Shown here piece by piece: positions 50,997-58,576 of a stretch of 64,000 bases of DNA. Under the pieces are notes generated by a model. The model was not told the DNA's origin and did no database searches. It saw only the letters and a list, made by a program, of their open reading frames with translations. The position numbers and the translations under genes were made by a program. Numbering within the stretch: the first letter of the stretch is position 1; each line of letters starts with the position of its first letter. Origin of the DNA: Mycolicibacterium komossense (lineage in GTDB: Bacteria; Actinomycetota; Actinomycetes; Mycobacteriales; Mycobacteriaceae); assembly GCF_025822605.1 (NCBI RefSeq), contig NZ_JACKTY010000030.1, positions 248,001-312,000 of the forward strand, in the 5' to 3' direction.

Positions 50997-52034
50997 ATGC
51001 CTGCTGATGTTAGTGCCGGAGTTCCGAGCCTGACGCAAATCCTGGGCTGGGACACCACGCACCTCTACCGGGCTGCTACTGATTGGACAAGCACGGCGGA
51101 GCGCTGGGAAGAGACGTTCGATGGCGTCCACCGCGGTGCGCTGGCGCCAGGAGGTACGGCGTGGGAGGGGGCAGCCGCCGAGGCAGCCCACGAACGGACC
51201 TTCGGTGACCTGGTGAAGGTACGCGGTCTTGCTGATGCGCTGAGCGAAGCCGCGGCAGTCGCCCGACGCGGTGCGGATCAGCTGGACTACCTCAAACGGC
51301 AAACCGTCGAGGCCATCACCGATGCCCGCGAAGCAGGATTCACTGTGGGCGAAGACCTCTCCGTCACCGACACCAGCAAGAACGGCGGCCTTCGCATTGC
51401 GGCCATGCGCCAACATGCTGGCACGATCACCGCCCGTGCAGCTGCGCTGAGTGCCGCAGACAAAGACATCGCCGCCAGAATCGGCTCCGTAACAACGCAA
51501 TTGAGCGAGGTTCGATTTGCTGAGGCGCCCGAGACCGTCCAAGCGTTGGATGTCCCGCTCGCCCCGCCCCCCGATCCGGCGTACCCCGTCAACGACGTCA
51601 TCGCCGAAGCCACAGATCTCGACGGCAACCACGTGGTGCTCAGGCGCGGCTACTACGACGCTGTCAACGATAAGGGATTCGGGTGGGACAAGATCTATTG
51701 GAAGCATGGGCTGATCAACCCGAACGTGTTCAAGGACCTGATCTCGCACGTACGTCCAATCGAGAACCAGGGCGGGTCGCTGGTTTATGAGGTGCCGATT
51801 AACAAAGCTCACTGCACATCGGGCTTCCTTGGTTTACCCAGTTGCGCCGACACTGGCGAGAGCCTGACGATGAGGATTGTGGCGAACACCAACCCCAGCT
51901 ACGACGTGCCCGGTGGCGGGCAGAAAGGAGTGATCACGATGTTTCCTCTTCCTGGGGGCAGTGGGGTCGTTGAGGTCAAGAAGAATTGGACTCTGACGCC
52001 GCCGTGGGTGAACAACTATGCACCCATCAACTGA
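50997..52034 (+). CDS. modular WXG100-like T7SS substrate with putative C-terminal toxin domain
   Basis: 345 aa with two parts. Residues 1-190 form a helical WXG-like domain (PSLTQILGWDTTHLYRAATD, WTSTAERWEE and GTAWEGAAAEAAHE), as seen in ESX-exported proteins. After a Pro-rich hinge (APPPDPAYP, near 195), residues about 205-345 form a different, likely globular domain with GFGWDKIYWKHGLINPN, VRPIENQGG, HCTSGFLGLPSCADTG and KKNWTLTPPWVNNYA. I do not recognise this domain; conserved-looking Lys/His/Trp/Asp residues would suit a nuclease-type toxin, but no activity is shown. Downstream gene overlaps by 17 nt, as expected for an immunity gene. Confidence 0.7.
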   Translation: MPADVSAGVPSLTQILGWDTTHLYRAATDWTSTAERWEETFDGVHRGALAPGGTAWEGAAAEAAHERTFGDLVKVRGLADALSEAAAVARRGADQLDYLKRQTVEAITDAREAGFTVGEDLSVTDTSKNGGLRIAAMRQHAGTITARAAALSAADKDIAARIGSVTTQLSEVRFAEAPETVQALDVPLAPPPDPAYPVNDVIAEATDLDGNHVVLRRGYYDAVNDKGFGWDKIYWKHGLINPNVFKDLISHVRPIENQGGSLVYEVPINKAHCTSGFLGLPSCADTGESLTMRIVANTNPSYDVPGGGQKGVITMFPLPGGSGVVEVKKNWTLTPPWVNNYAPIN

Positions 52035-52563
52035 GCCCGCACCTGAGGAGACTCCGACCGACGTGGACTGCGAGTTCGCGGCGAGGGTTCTCCGTGAGTT
52101 GCTGCATCGCATTGAGGTACGCAACGCAAACGCTGCCGCTTATCCCCGGCTTGGACGGTGTACGTTTCTGGTGTCGCATGCGTGGACCGATGGTGCGGTA
52201 ATGCACTTGGTCTATACCGCGCCTCCGTCAGATCGCACCTGGGGTTTGGTCCGCGATACCCGAGAGTCGTTGATTAGCCCCTCCTCATGGAACCCGGCTG
52301 ACGATCCAGCTCTGTACTACTACCTACTCGATCTCGAAGAGAACTGGCCGGGCGCAGAATCCCAAGAGCCGGGCGAAGATGACGATCTGATTTGGTGGCG
52401 TGGTGATCCACGTACGGATCCTCCGGGCCGTCTCTCTGAGCTTCCCGAGAACTATTGCTATACCCCCCCGCCTCTTGACCCGGCGTGGATCGACCACACC
52501 CCCCCTCCTGTGGTGGAACCGCGCCGATACGCGGATCCCAACGGCCCGCTTCCGCCGCGGTGA
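52018..52563 (+). CDS. putative immunity protein of the adjacent toxin
   Basis: 181 aa, acidic and proline-rich, no signal peptide or membrane helix. Landmarks: LRELLHRIEVRNANAAAYP, FLVSHAWTDGAVMHLVYTAP, SSWNPADDPALYYYLLDLEE and DDLIWWRGDPR. I do not recognise a family. Its start lies inside the toxin gene's 3' end, and its acidic nature suits binding a basic or nucleic-acid-active toxin; immunity is an inference from gene arrangement. Confidence 0.55.
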   Translation: MHPSTEPAPEETPTDVDCEFAARVLRELLHRIEVRNANAAAYPRLGRCTFLVSHAWTDGAVMHLVYTAPPSDRTWGLVRDTRESLISPSSWNPADDPALYYYLLDLEENWPGAESQEPGEDDDLIWWRGDPRTDPPGRLSELPENYCYTPPPLDPAWIDHTPPPVVEPRRYADPNGPLPPR

Positions 52564-52647
52564 CACGTAGCGTCCCTCTAGGTGTCTGGTGGGTCTGAAC
52601 TGGCTTTCGGCCTGGACAGTGCGGACTAGGTGCGCGGATTTCTGCGG

Positions 52648-52653
52648 TATCTT
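52648..52653 (+). promoter_or_regulatory. -10 element of leaderless integrase gene
   Basis: TATCTT with upstream TGCGG (extended -10 style), ending 6 nt before the GTG at 52660. Confidence 0.5.
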
Positions 52654-52659
52654 CGATAA

Positions 52660-53871
52660 GTGATCACGCGGAACGAGCGAGCGGGAATTGATGACCGCTG
52701 GCACAAGCGTGTCAAGGGCTCGGACGGCAAGATGCGCACCGAACGATCCGCGGTGTACGGCAAGGTCTCACGCTGGCGAGTGAGATGGGTAGACAACGCC
52801 GGAGCTGAGCACACCAAGAGTTTCCAGCGCAAGCCTGATGCGCAGGCCTACCTCGACAGACTTACCGCGGATGTTCAGCGCGGCGAGTATGTCGATCCGC
52901 GTAAGAGCGCGGAAACATTCGGTTCGGTCGCCGAACGGTGGTTCGCCACCAAGCAGCACCGCAAGCCGAAAACCGTTGCAGGATATCGCTCTTTGCTCGA
53001 CACGGTGGTACTGCCTAAGTGGGAGAACGTACCGCTGAAACGGCTTGACTACGAGTCCTACTCGACGTGGCTGGGCGCGCTGTCGGTTGACGGTGGGCGG
53101 CGCGGTGCTGGTCTGTCGGCAAGTCGGATCACCCAGGCTCACCAACTCGTCGGCGCTGTCCTCAAGTACGCACAGCGGACCGGCAAGGTCGCAAGGAACG
53201 TCGCACTTGAGATCAAGCGGGACCAAGATCTACCCGAACAAGCCGAGCGTGAACGGCGCTACCTGAGCCACGCGGAGCTGTTGGTGCTGGCTAAGGCCAC
53301 GGATCGATTCGAGACGCTGACGTTGGTCCTGGGGTACTGCGGCTTACGGTTCGGCGAAGCGGTTGCGCTGAGGCGCCGGCATGTGGGTGATCGAGTACTG
53401 ACGGTGCGCTCGTCCGCGACGGCGGTCGCCGGCAAGGGCATCGTGGAGTCGACGACCAAGACGAAACGAGATCGCCACGTGCCTGTGCCCGAACCGGTGT
53501 GGCTGAGACTCCAAGCTGAGCTGCCTGCGGACCCGAACGCACTGGTCTTTCCCAGCCGCAAGGGCGGGTTCTTGCCTCTCGGTGAGTACCGCTGGGCGTT
53601 CGACAACGCGTGTGCCGAAGTTGGTATCGAGGGGCTGGTGCCGCACGGGCTGCGCCACACCACCGCGTCGCTCGCGATCAGTGCAGGCGCTAACGTCAAG
53701 GTCGTGCAGAGACTCTTGGGGCATGCGACGGCGGCAATGACGCTCGATCGTTACGGCCACTTGCTCAACGACGATCTGAGTGGTGTGGCCGATGCTCTGG
53801 GCAAGGCGATCGAGGCCACTGCGGTATCACTGCGGTATTCAGCGCAACTCGATGGAGTTGAATCGGCCTGA
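52660..53871 (+). CDS. int: tyrosine recombinase/integrase
   Basis: 403 aa phage-type integrase. N-terminal arm-binding region, SAM-like core-binding domain (about 85-185), catalytic domain with Arg in GYCGLRFGEAVALR near 233, Lys in TTKTKRDRHVP, HGLRHTTAS near 330, and the His/Tyr pair in LLGHATAAMTLDRYGH, where the Tyr is the nucleophile. All catalytic residues are present. It lies 20 nt upstream of tRNA-Leu(UAA) and points at its 5' end. Confidence 0.93.
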   Translation: MITRNERAGIDDRWHKRVKGSDGKMRTERSAVYGKVSRWRVRWVDNAGAEHTKSFQRKPDAQAYLDRLTADVQRGEYVDPRKSAETFGSVAERWFATKQHRKPKTVAGYRSLLDTVVLPKWENVPLKRLDYESYSTWLGALSVDGGRRGAGLSASRITQAHQLVGAVLKYAQRTGKVARNVALEIKRDQDLPEQAERERRYLSHAELLVLAKATDRFETLTLVLGYCGLRFGEAVALRRRHVGDRVLTVRSSATAVAGKGIVESTTKTKRDRHVPVPEPVWLRLQAELPADPNALVFPSRKGGFLPLGEYRWAFDNACAEVGIEGLVPHGLRHTTASLAISAGANVKVVQRLLGHATAAMTLDRYGHLLNDDLSGVADALGKAIEATAVSLRYSAQLDGVESA

Positions 53872-53891
53872 AGTATGCTCTGAGCTGTAAA

Positions 53892-53965
53892 GCCCCCATA
53901 GCCCAATTGGCAGAGGCAGCGGACTTAAAATCCGCACAGTGTCGGTTCGAGTCCGACTGGGGGCA
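53892..53965 (+). tRNA. tRNA-Leu (anticodon TAA) with short variable loop
   Basis: 74 nt. Acceptor stem GCCCCCA/TGGGGGC with discriminator A; anticodon stem GCGGA/TCCGC around loop CTTAAAA gives TAA; T-arm GTCGGTTCGAGTCCGAC. The variable region is only about 5 nt, whereas leucine tRNAs normally have a long (class II) variable arm. CCA not encoded. Confidence 0.88.
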
Positions 53966-54227
53966 CCGTGATGTCCACTGGTAGAGGACGTTTTGTTGCC
54001 TTGTGGTTGACGGCGACGGATCTTCAACCGAGCGTTACACCAGTACCCTTCGCAGGCTGCCTATTCTGGCCGTGTTAGCTAACTGCAATAGCTAGATGAG
54101 ACTATACGCCCTGGCGGGAAGCGAATTCGCTACTAAATGCATTAGCTGACGACCAGTGACACGCTGGTGGGCCGGTGTGATCTCTAGCCGAGACGCTGAC
54201 AGCGTCGGTGGTTGGCCGCGGCGGCCG
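53966..54227. other. 262-bp AT-richer region after tRNA-Leu
   Basis: No gene recognised. Contains palindrome GTTAGCTAAC (54074-54083) followed by AATAGCTAG and, further on, ATTAGCTGA: short related elements that could be operator sites, or remnants of an insertion. No duplicate of the tRNA 3' end is visible in it. Confidence 0.4.
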
Positions 54228-55026
54228 TCAGGAGTGTCGCAGGAGCGGGCGGTGGTCGCAATCGCCACCAACCCGCTCTTCAGCGAGTGGGGGCACCGCT
54301 TCCCCGACCCACACCTGGTTGCCGCCATTCGACCGGATCACCTTCAACGCCCACATCATCGGGTCCGGCGCCAGTCCTACCGACTTCGGACCTCGAAGAC
54401 GACGGCACGCCGCAAGCGCGCGGGCGAGCCTGCCGCCAGTCACCCAGGACGGTGTGCGTCGATGCATGATCGCATCGGTGCACTCCAGTACGTCGATCGC
54501 TAGACCGGCCTCGGTCAACCACAGCTGGGCATCGACTACGGTGCCCGCCGGGCCAAAGGTTCCCGTAGCCCGCAGCACTGTCGTAGAGGCATTTGCACGG
54601 CGGAGTTGACCTCGGACGGCGAACTCACCAACCAGCCTGCCACCGGGTTTCAGGCACCGTGCGATCTCAGCCACCGCGGTTGCCGGATCGGGTACGCAGT
54701 GCATGCCGTTGAAGCACAAATAGATCGAACTCGCCGCCTTCGAATGGCATCCGCTCGATGCTGCCCTCGATGATCTCGACCCGGTCGCGGTGCTCTGCAG
54801 GAACCCGACTCCGGGCACGCTGCAACATCGGCGCTGAAATATCCAACCCCACGTACCGGACTCTCTGATCGGCTCGCAACCGAAGCATCTCGATCCCGCA
54901 TGGCATATCGAGAATCATTGCTCTGCCGGGCATTTCGGCGACGACATCCATAGACTGATATACACGATCAACGTTGGCACCCATCACGAGACGTCCGAAC
55001 CGCCGGGCGACGGACTGTCGTCCCAT
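54228..55026 (-). pseudogene. class I SAM-dependent methyltransferase, frameshifted
   Basis: Two overlapping frames together encode one methyltransferase. The 5' part (from 55026, MGRQSVARRFGRLVMGANVD) contains the SAM-binding region AMILDMPCGIEM and YVGLDISAPML, then GEFDLF. At 54718-54721 an extra base in a T-run (AAA on the plus strand) shifts frame; without it the reading continues DLLCFNGMHCVPDPATAVAE and KPGGRLVGE to the end at 54228. The motif I glycines are also partly lost (PCGIEM instead of a PCGxG form). A sequencing error at the homopolymer cannot be excluded. Confidence 0.7.
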
Positions 55027-55350
55027 CGCCCAGTACAGCTAGCGCCCACCGTCCCAGCGAACACCGGGCCCTGCCACGCCCGGCTCACATTGATGAAGGG
55101 CAGGCCCCTGGGCCTAGCGGCCAGCCCGCTGGGGCCGACATTCATACCGGTGCTGGTGCCAATTCATGTGAAGAAACGCTCTCATTGGCATGCGTCACCA
55201 CGCAGACGGCGTCGCTCCCGTGGTTCAAGCCGGTGGTAAACCTGGGGGAACTGCGACCTACAGAGAGCGGGCCAGTCAAGCCGCGCGTGCTCGAAAGTCA
55301 GTTCAATGCAGAGTGTTTCGAAAGGAGCTGTATCTTCCGAGAACGCAAGC
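55027..55350. other. 324-bp region, nothing recognised
   Basis: Only a short plus-strand ORF (55185-55391) without a ribosome site or familiar sequence. GC-rich inverted stretches (GGGCCC-type) occur around 55065-55130 but no convincing hairpin with a tail. Confidence 0.4.
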
Positions 55351-55911
55351 CTAGGCCCCGGGTATCGCCACCGCGCCGAGGGGACTGCTAGGAGCTGCTC
55401 CGGTGATGGATGAAAGCGGATTCGCGCCCGGCGTCGCCATCCCCAGCATACTTGCGGCGTTGGTCAGCACCGAGAAGTCGCCGTTGGCCAACGAAGTCAT
55501 GAAGTTGGGGCACTGGGATTGAATCGCCAGCCCCGCAACCCCGCCCGCCAGCTGCGATCCCAGTCCGCCATGACCACCTGCGGTCGTTGCCGTGCTTGCG
55601 AGCTGGCTGCCAGGTTGAACTAGCAGGGGGCAAATCGATATGCCGATCTGTGCGATCGCTTGGCTGACTGCGCCATTGCCGCCGATCCCGATATCGCTGA
55701 GCAGAGTTGATGTTCCGTTGTCGGCGTTGGCCGATGCCGGCAATGCGGTGGCCACGCCGGCTATTGCGCCAGTCACTACGAGAAGGCGGAGCGCAGCCGA
55801 GGTGGCAGTGGCGACGAGCGATGTGGACGCGGATCGTTGTTTCGGAGCTTTGACTTCGCATCCAGTTGGTGGGCTGGGGCGATGCGTGGGAGTGAGTGTC
55901 GTCGTAGCCAT
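55351..55911 (-). CDS. exported protein of unknown function with two conserved-looking cysteines
   Basis: 186 aa. A long N-region (to about residue 35) precedes a hydrophobic signal segment AALRLLVVTGAIAGVATALP with a likely cleavage at ASANA. The mature part is small, neutral and Gly/Ala-rich, with one Cys in ISICPLLVQPGS and one in QSQCPNFM, which could form a disulfide. ATG at 55911 follows GGAAGG. The plan resembles small secreted mycobacterial proteins; no family is recognised. Confidence 0.65.
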   Translation of the reverse strand: MATTTLTPTHRPSPPTGCEVKAPKQRSASTSLVATATSAALRLLVVTGAIAGVATALPASANADNGTSTLLSDIGIGGNGAVSQAIAQIGISICPLLVQPGSQLASTATTAGGHGGLGSQLAGGVAGLAIQSQCPNFMTSLANGDFSVLTNAASMLGMATPGANPLSSITGAAPSSPLGAVAIPGA

Positions 55912-56223
55912 GTTGATGCCTTCCGGTCTCCAGTGGTTGCACCTCAAACATCAAGCACAAGTGTTCCTGGGATAACCATCTGGCAGACCGGTCACATTAG
56001 TAACACGAAACGGTCACCATTCGGAACCTATGCGTTTCGCCTCTGCACGCTGTGCGGAGCGTATGAAAGCCTGCGCGGTTGGCCCGGTGTCAAGCGAGCC
56101 GATCATGAGCACCTTTCCTGTATTGGGTGCTGTGCGAGGTGCAGGGAGCTCGGCGCTGTCGGGGTGGCCACCGCCTACAGCACCGCAGCGAATCGACGTG
56201 ATCCAGAAAACTTGTCCGCCAAG
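55912..56223. other. 312-bp intergenic region with direct repeat
   Basis: No gene recognised. A direct repeat CGGTCAC at 55989-55995 and 56011-56017, 22 bp apart, lies 80-105 bp upstream of the exported-protein gene and could be a two-turn regulator site. Confidence 0.35.
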
Positions 56224-56802
56224 CTATATCGACACGACCGCCGGGTGGGGCTTGAGAATGCGGGCGGCGGCATCCACGGCAGTGGCACGGCTGATCGCTT
56301 GGGCGTCCACACTGCCAGGATGGTCTTGTGGCCAACTCGCCCAGGCCATTCCGATGCCGAACAGTACGATCAACAGTTGCTGCGGGTCCCATTCCCTGTC
56401 GATGTGGCCGGCAGCCTGGGCAGCCTCGATAGCGGCGATATCACGATCGCGGATCTTGCGTCCTTCGAGCTCTGGTTCCTCCAGCGGTACCCCTTCCAGC
56501 CGCGCCCAGGTGATCATTCGAAGATGTTCAGGCATGCTGGCGGCCAGGTCGAAGATGTCTCCGGCGAATTCCGCAACGGCGTCCGGACGGACGCCGATCG
56601 CAGCGAAGAACTCCGTGCTGTCAGCGGCAACCACTTGGCGGAAGAGGGTCTCCTTGTCGCCAAAATGTGCGTACAGGCGCTCCTTGCTCGCGTTGGCCGA
56701 CTTGGCGATCCGGTCGATTCGGGCACCGGCCAAGCCGTAGCGGGCGAACTCGACGCGCGCGGCATCGATGATCACGCCGCGTAGTTCGCTCGTACTTCTC
56801 AT
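56224..56802 (-). CDS. TetR/AcrR-family regulator of the divergent operon
   Basis: 192 aa. N-terminal HTH domain: EFARYGLAGARIDRIAKSAN, KERLYAHFGDKETLFRQVV. The C-terminal ligand-binding half contains HLRMITWARLEGVPLEEPE and resembles TetR_C domains of acyltransferase/oxidoreductase-linked regulators. ATG is 6 nt after TATGAT, so the transcript is probably leaderless. It almost certainly binds the 22-bp palindrome shared with the divergent methyltransferase operon, repressing both. Confidence 0.9.
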   Translation of the reverse strand: MRSTSELRGVIIDAARVEFARYGLAGARIDRIAKSANASKERLYAHFGDKETLFRQVVAADSTEFFAAIGVRPDAVAEFAGDIFDLAASMPEHLRMITWARLEGVPLEEPELEGRKIRDRDIAAIEAAQAAGHIDREWDPQQLLIVLFGIGMAWASWPQDHPGSVDAQAISRATAVDAAARILKPHPAVVSI

Positions 56803-56808
56803 AGGGAA

Positions 56809-56843
56809 ATCATAGCCAAACGAAACAGTTCGTTTGGTACTTT
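56809..56843. promoter_or_regulatory. shared operator and divergent leaderless promoters
   Basis: A perfect 9-bp inverted repeat CCAAACGAA-N4-TTCGTTTGG (56816-56837) sits exactly between two -10 boxes: TATGAT for the TetR gene (minus strand, 56814-56809) and TACTTT for the methyltransferase gene (56838-56843). Each -10 ends 6 nt before its ATG. Confidence 0.8.
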
Positions 56844-56849
56844 GGCGTT

Positions 56850-57656
56850 ATGGCCGATCAGAACACCGCAGAACATGCGATTGCGTTGATGCCGAGGGGC
56901 GGACCCGATGCGACGTGGCTCGATCGACTGCTACAGACGAACCGACTGGAGTACACCGACCGGGACGATGTTTCCGATGAGATCAAGCAGCGTGTGATCG
57001 CAGGGTTGGACGCGATCGGCGATCGCACCGGGCTACATGAGCAGCACGCCCGGACGGCGTTGCAGGTCGTCGCCGATATCGCCAACCCGCGCATTCTCGA
57101 GATCGGCGCCGGGCACGGACGATTGTCGCAGCAGATCCTGCAACTGCATCCCAGCGCCACCGTCACTGCCAGCGATCTGGATCCGACATCGGTGGCCAAG
57201 ATGGCCGCGGGGCCGCTCGGCTCCAACCCCAGGGCGCGGACCCAGGTTATCGACGCGACCGCCATCGACGCCGCCGACGCCAGCTACGACTTGGTGGTGT
57301 TCGCGCTGGCCTTCCATCATTTGCCTCCGGCGGCCGCGTGTTGGGCGATCGCCGAGGCCACACGCGTGGCCTCCCGCTTCCTGGTGATCGACCTGAGGCG
57401 CGAGTCGCCGCTGGGCATCCTGCTTATGCCGATCGCCATGTTGCCGATGTCGCTGGCAGTCATGCCGCCCTCGTCGATCCAGCCAACGCTGCACGACGGT
57501 GTCATCAGCTCCCTGCGGGCCTACTCGCCATCGGCGTTGGTCACGCTCGGTAAGGCGGCTCACCCGAAGATGACCATCGAGTTTCTTCAGCCACCACATA
57601 TCGGCTTCGGTCTACGCCCAATCACCGCCGTCTTCTCCGGCCCACAACACACCTGA
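56850..57656 (+). CDS. class I SAM-dependent methyltransferase
   Basis: 268 aa. SAM-binding motif I ILEIGAGHGRLSQQIL near residue 82, acidic residue in ASDLDPTSVAKM, motif around DLVVFALAFHHLPP near 150. The C-terminal part has a hydrophobic stretch (GILLMPIAMLPMSLAVMPP), suggesting membrane contact or a lipid substrate. First gene of a four-gene operon with a leaderless start. Acceptor unknown; a lipid or glycolipid is suggested by the neighbours. Confidence 0.85.
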   Translation: MADQNTAEHAIALMPRGGPDATWLDRLLQTNRLEYTDRDDVSDEIKQRVIAGLDAIGDRTGLHEQHARTALQVVADIANPRILEIGAGHGRLSQQILQLHPSATVTASDLDPTSVAKMAAGPLGSNPRARTQVIDATAIDAADASYDLVVFALAFHHLPPAAACWAIAEATRVASRFLVIDLRRESPLGILLMPIAMLPMSLAVMPPSSIQPTLHDGVISSLRAYSPSALVTLGKAAHPKMTIEFLQPPHIGFGLRPITAVFSGPQHT

Positions 57657-57672
57657 AGAAAAGGACTACCCA

Positions 57673-58548
57673 ATGAAGAACGCCGCAGCCAGGACTGAGC
57701 AGATCATCGACCAGCCCGCCCGCGTCCGCGCATTGCGCAAATTCGCCGAAGTCACCGCCGACGCCATCTGGCCGGCCATTGATCTCACACTGCCGTATGT
57801 CGACGGCACCGAAAATCTGCCGCGGGACGGACGATTCTTCCTGGTCGGAAATCACACCCAGAGCGGTATGGCCGAGGCCTGGCTGACCTGCCTGTCGGTC
57901 CGTCGGACCATTGGGACCCGGGTGCGGCCGTTGACCGAGCGGGGTATGGGCTCCATGCCTGGCCTGGCGGGTGACTTGTTGGCAGCGTGCGGCGGGGTCA
58001 TCGGTACCCCCGAGAACGCGACGAAACTGATGGAGAACAACGAGACGCTGCTGGTGTTTCCGGGCGGTGGTCGCGAGATCGGGAAGTTCAAAGGCGAGGA
58101 ATACCAACTGAAGTGGGAGGGACGGGCGGGGTTCGCTCGATTGGCGATCGCCAACGGCTATCCCATCGTGCCGGTCGGTCACGTAGGTGGCGACGATATC
58201 TACCACAGCCTCTACACGCGGGACAGCCTACTGGGCCGACTCACGGAGAGGGTCAGCCAGGCCATCACCGGGAAGCCCGGCATGACAATGCCTTTGGTGC
58301 GTGGGATCGGGCCGACGCTTATCCCCAGTCCACAACGGATGTATCTGCGCTTCGGGCAACCCATCGATACCACGAAGCCAGCCGGAGTCTCTGATGGAGA
58401 GTGGGTGGAGACCGTCAAGAAGACCAGCCAGACGGCGTTGGAATCCATCTTGCAAGAGCTGCAAGGCATTCGGGCTGATGACCCGTTCCGTGAATGGAAC
58501 CCCCTGGCCTGGCGCGACGCCGTGCGTCCGGAACCAGTCGCGTCCTAG
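57673..58548 (+). CDS. PlsC/LPLAT-like acyltransferase
   Basis: 291 aa. The acyltransferase motif region FFLVGNHTQSGMAEAW (about 55-70) has the catalytic-type His, but the HX4D aspartate is not in its usual place. The second block LVFPGGGREIGKF (near 120) corresponds to the FPEGTRS-type glycerol-phosphate site, and PIVPVGHVGGDD to the later block. This version resembles DGAT2/DGAT-like and plant phytyl-ester synthase-type acyltransferases more than PlsC. Expected to move an acyl chain onto a lipid acceptor. It starts 16 nt after the methyltransferase. Confidence 0.75.
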   Translation: MKNAAARTEQIIDQPARVRALRKFAEVTADAIWPAIDLTLPYVDGTENLPRDGRFFLVGNHTQSGMAEAWLTCLSVRRTIGTRVRPLTERGMGSMPGLAGDLLAACGGVIGTPENATKLMENNETLLVFPGGGREIGKFKGEEYQLKWEGRAGFARLAIANGYPIVPVGHVGGDDIYHSLYTRDSLLGRLTERVSQAITGKPGMTMPLVRGIGPTLIPSPQRMYLRFGQPIDTTKPAGVSDGEWVETVKKTSQTALESILQELQGIRADDPFREWNPLAWRDAVRPEPVAS

Positions 58549-58576
58549 CCAATCACTACACCAGGAGATCGAAGCC

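Noticed and set aside
50997..52034. Assigning the toxin C-terminus to a named nuclease family (EndoU, HNH, AHH)
   Set aside because: The visible His/Lys/Trp pattern does not match any of these motifs well enough; left as unassigned.
53872..54227. att site duplicated from the tRNA-Leu 3' end
   Set aside because: I looked for the T-arm/acceptor sequence around 47800-50400 and downstream of the tRNA and saw no second copy.
55185..55391. 68-codon plus-strand ORF before the exported-protein gene
   Set aside because: No ribosome site, overlaps the end of a better-supported gene on the other strand.
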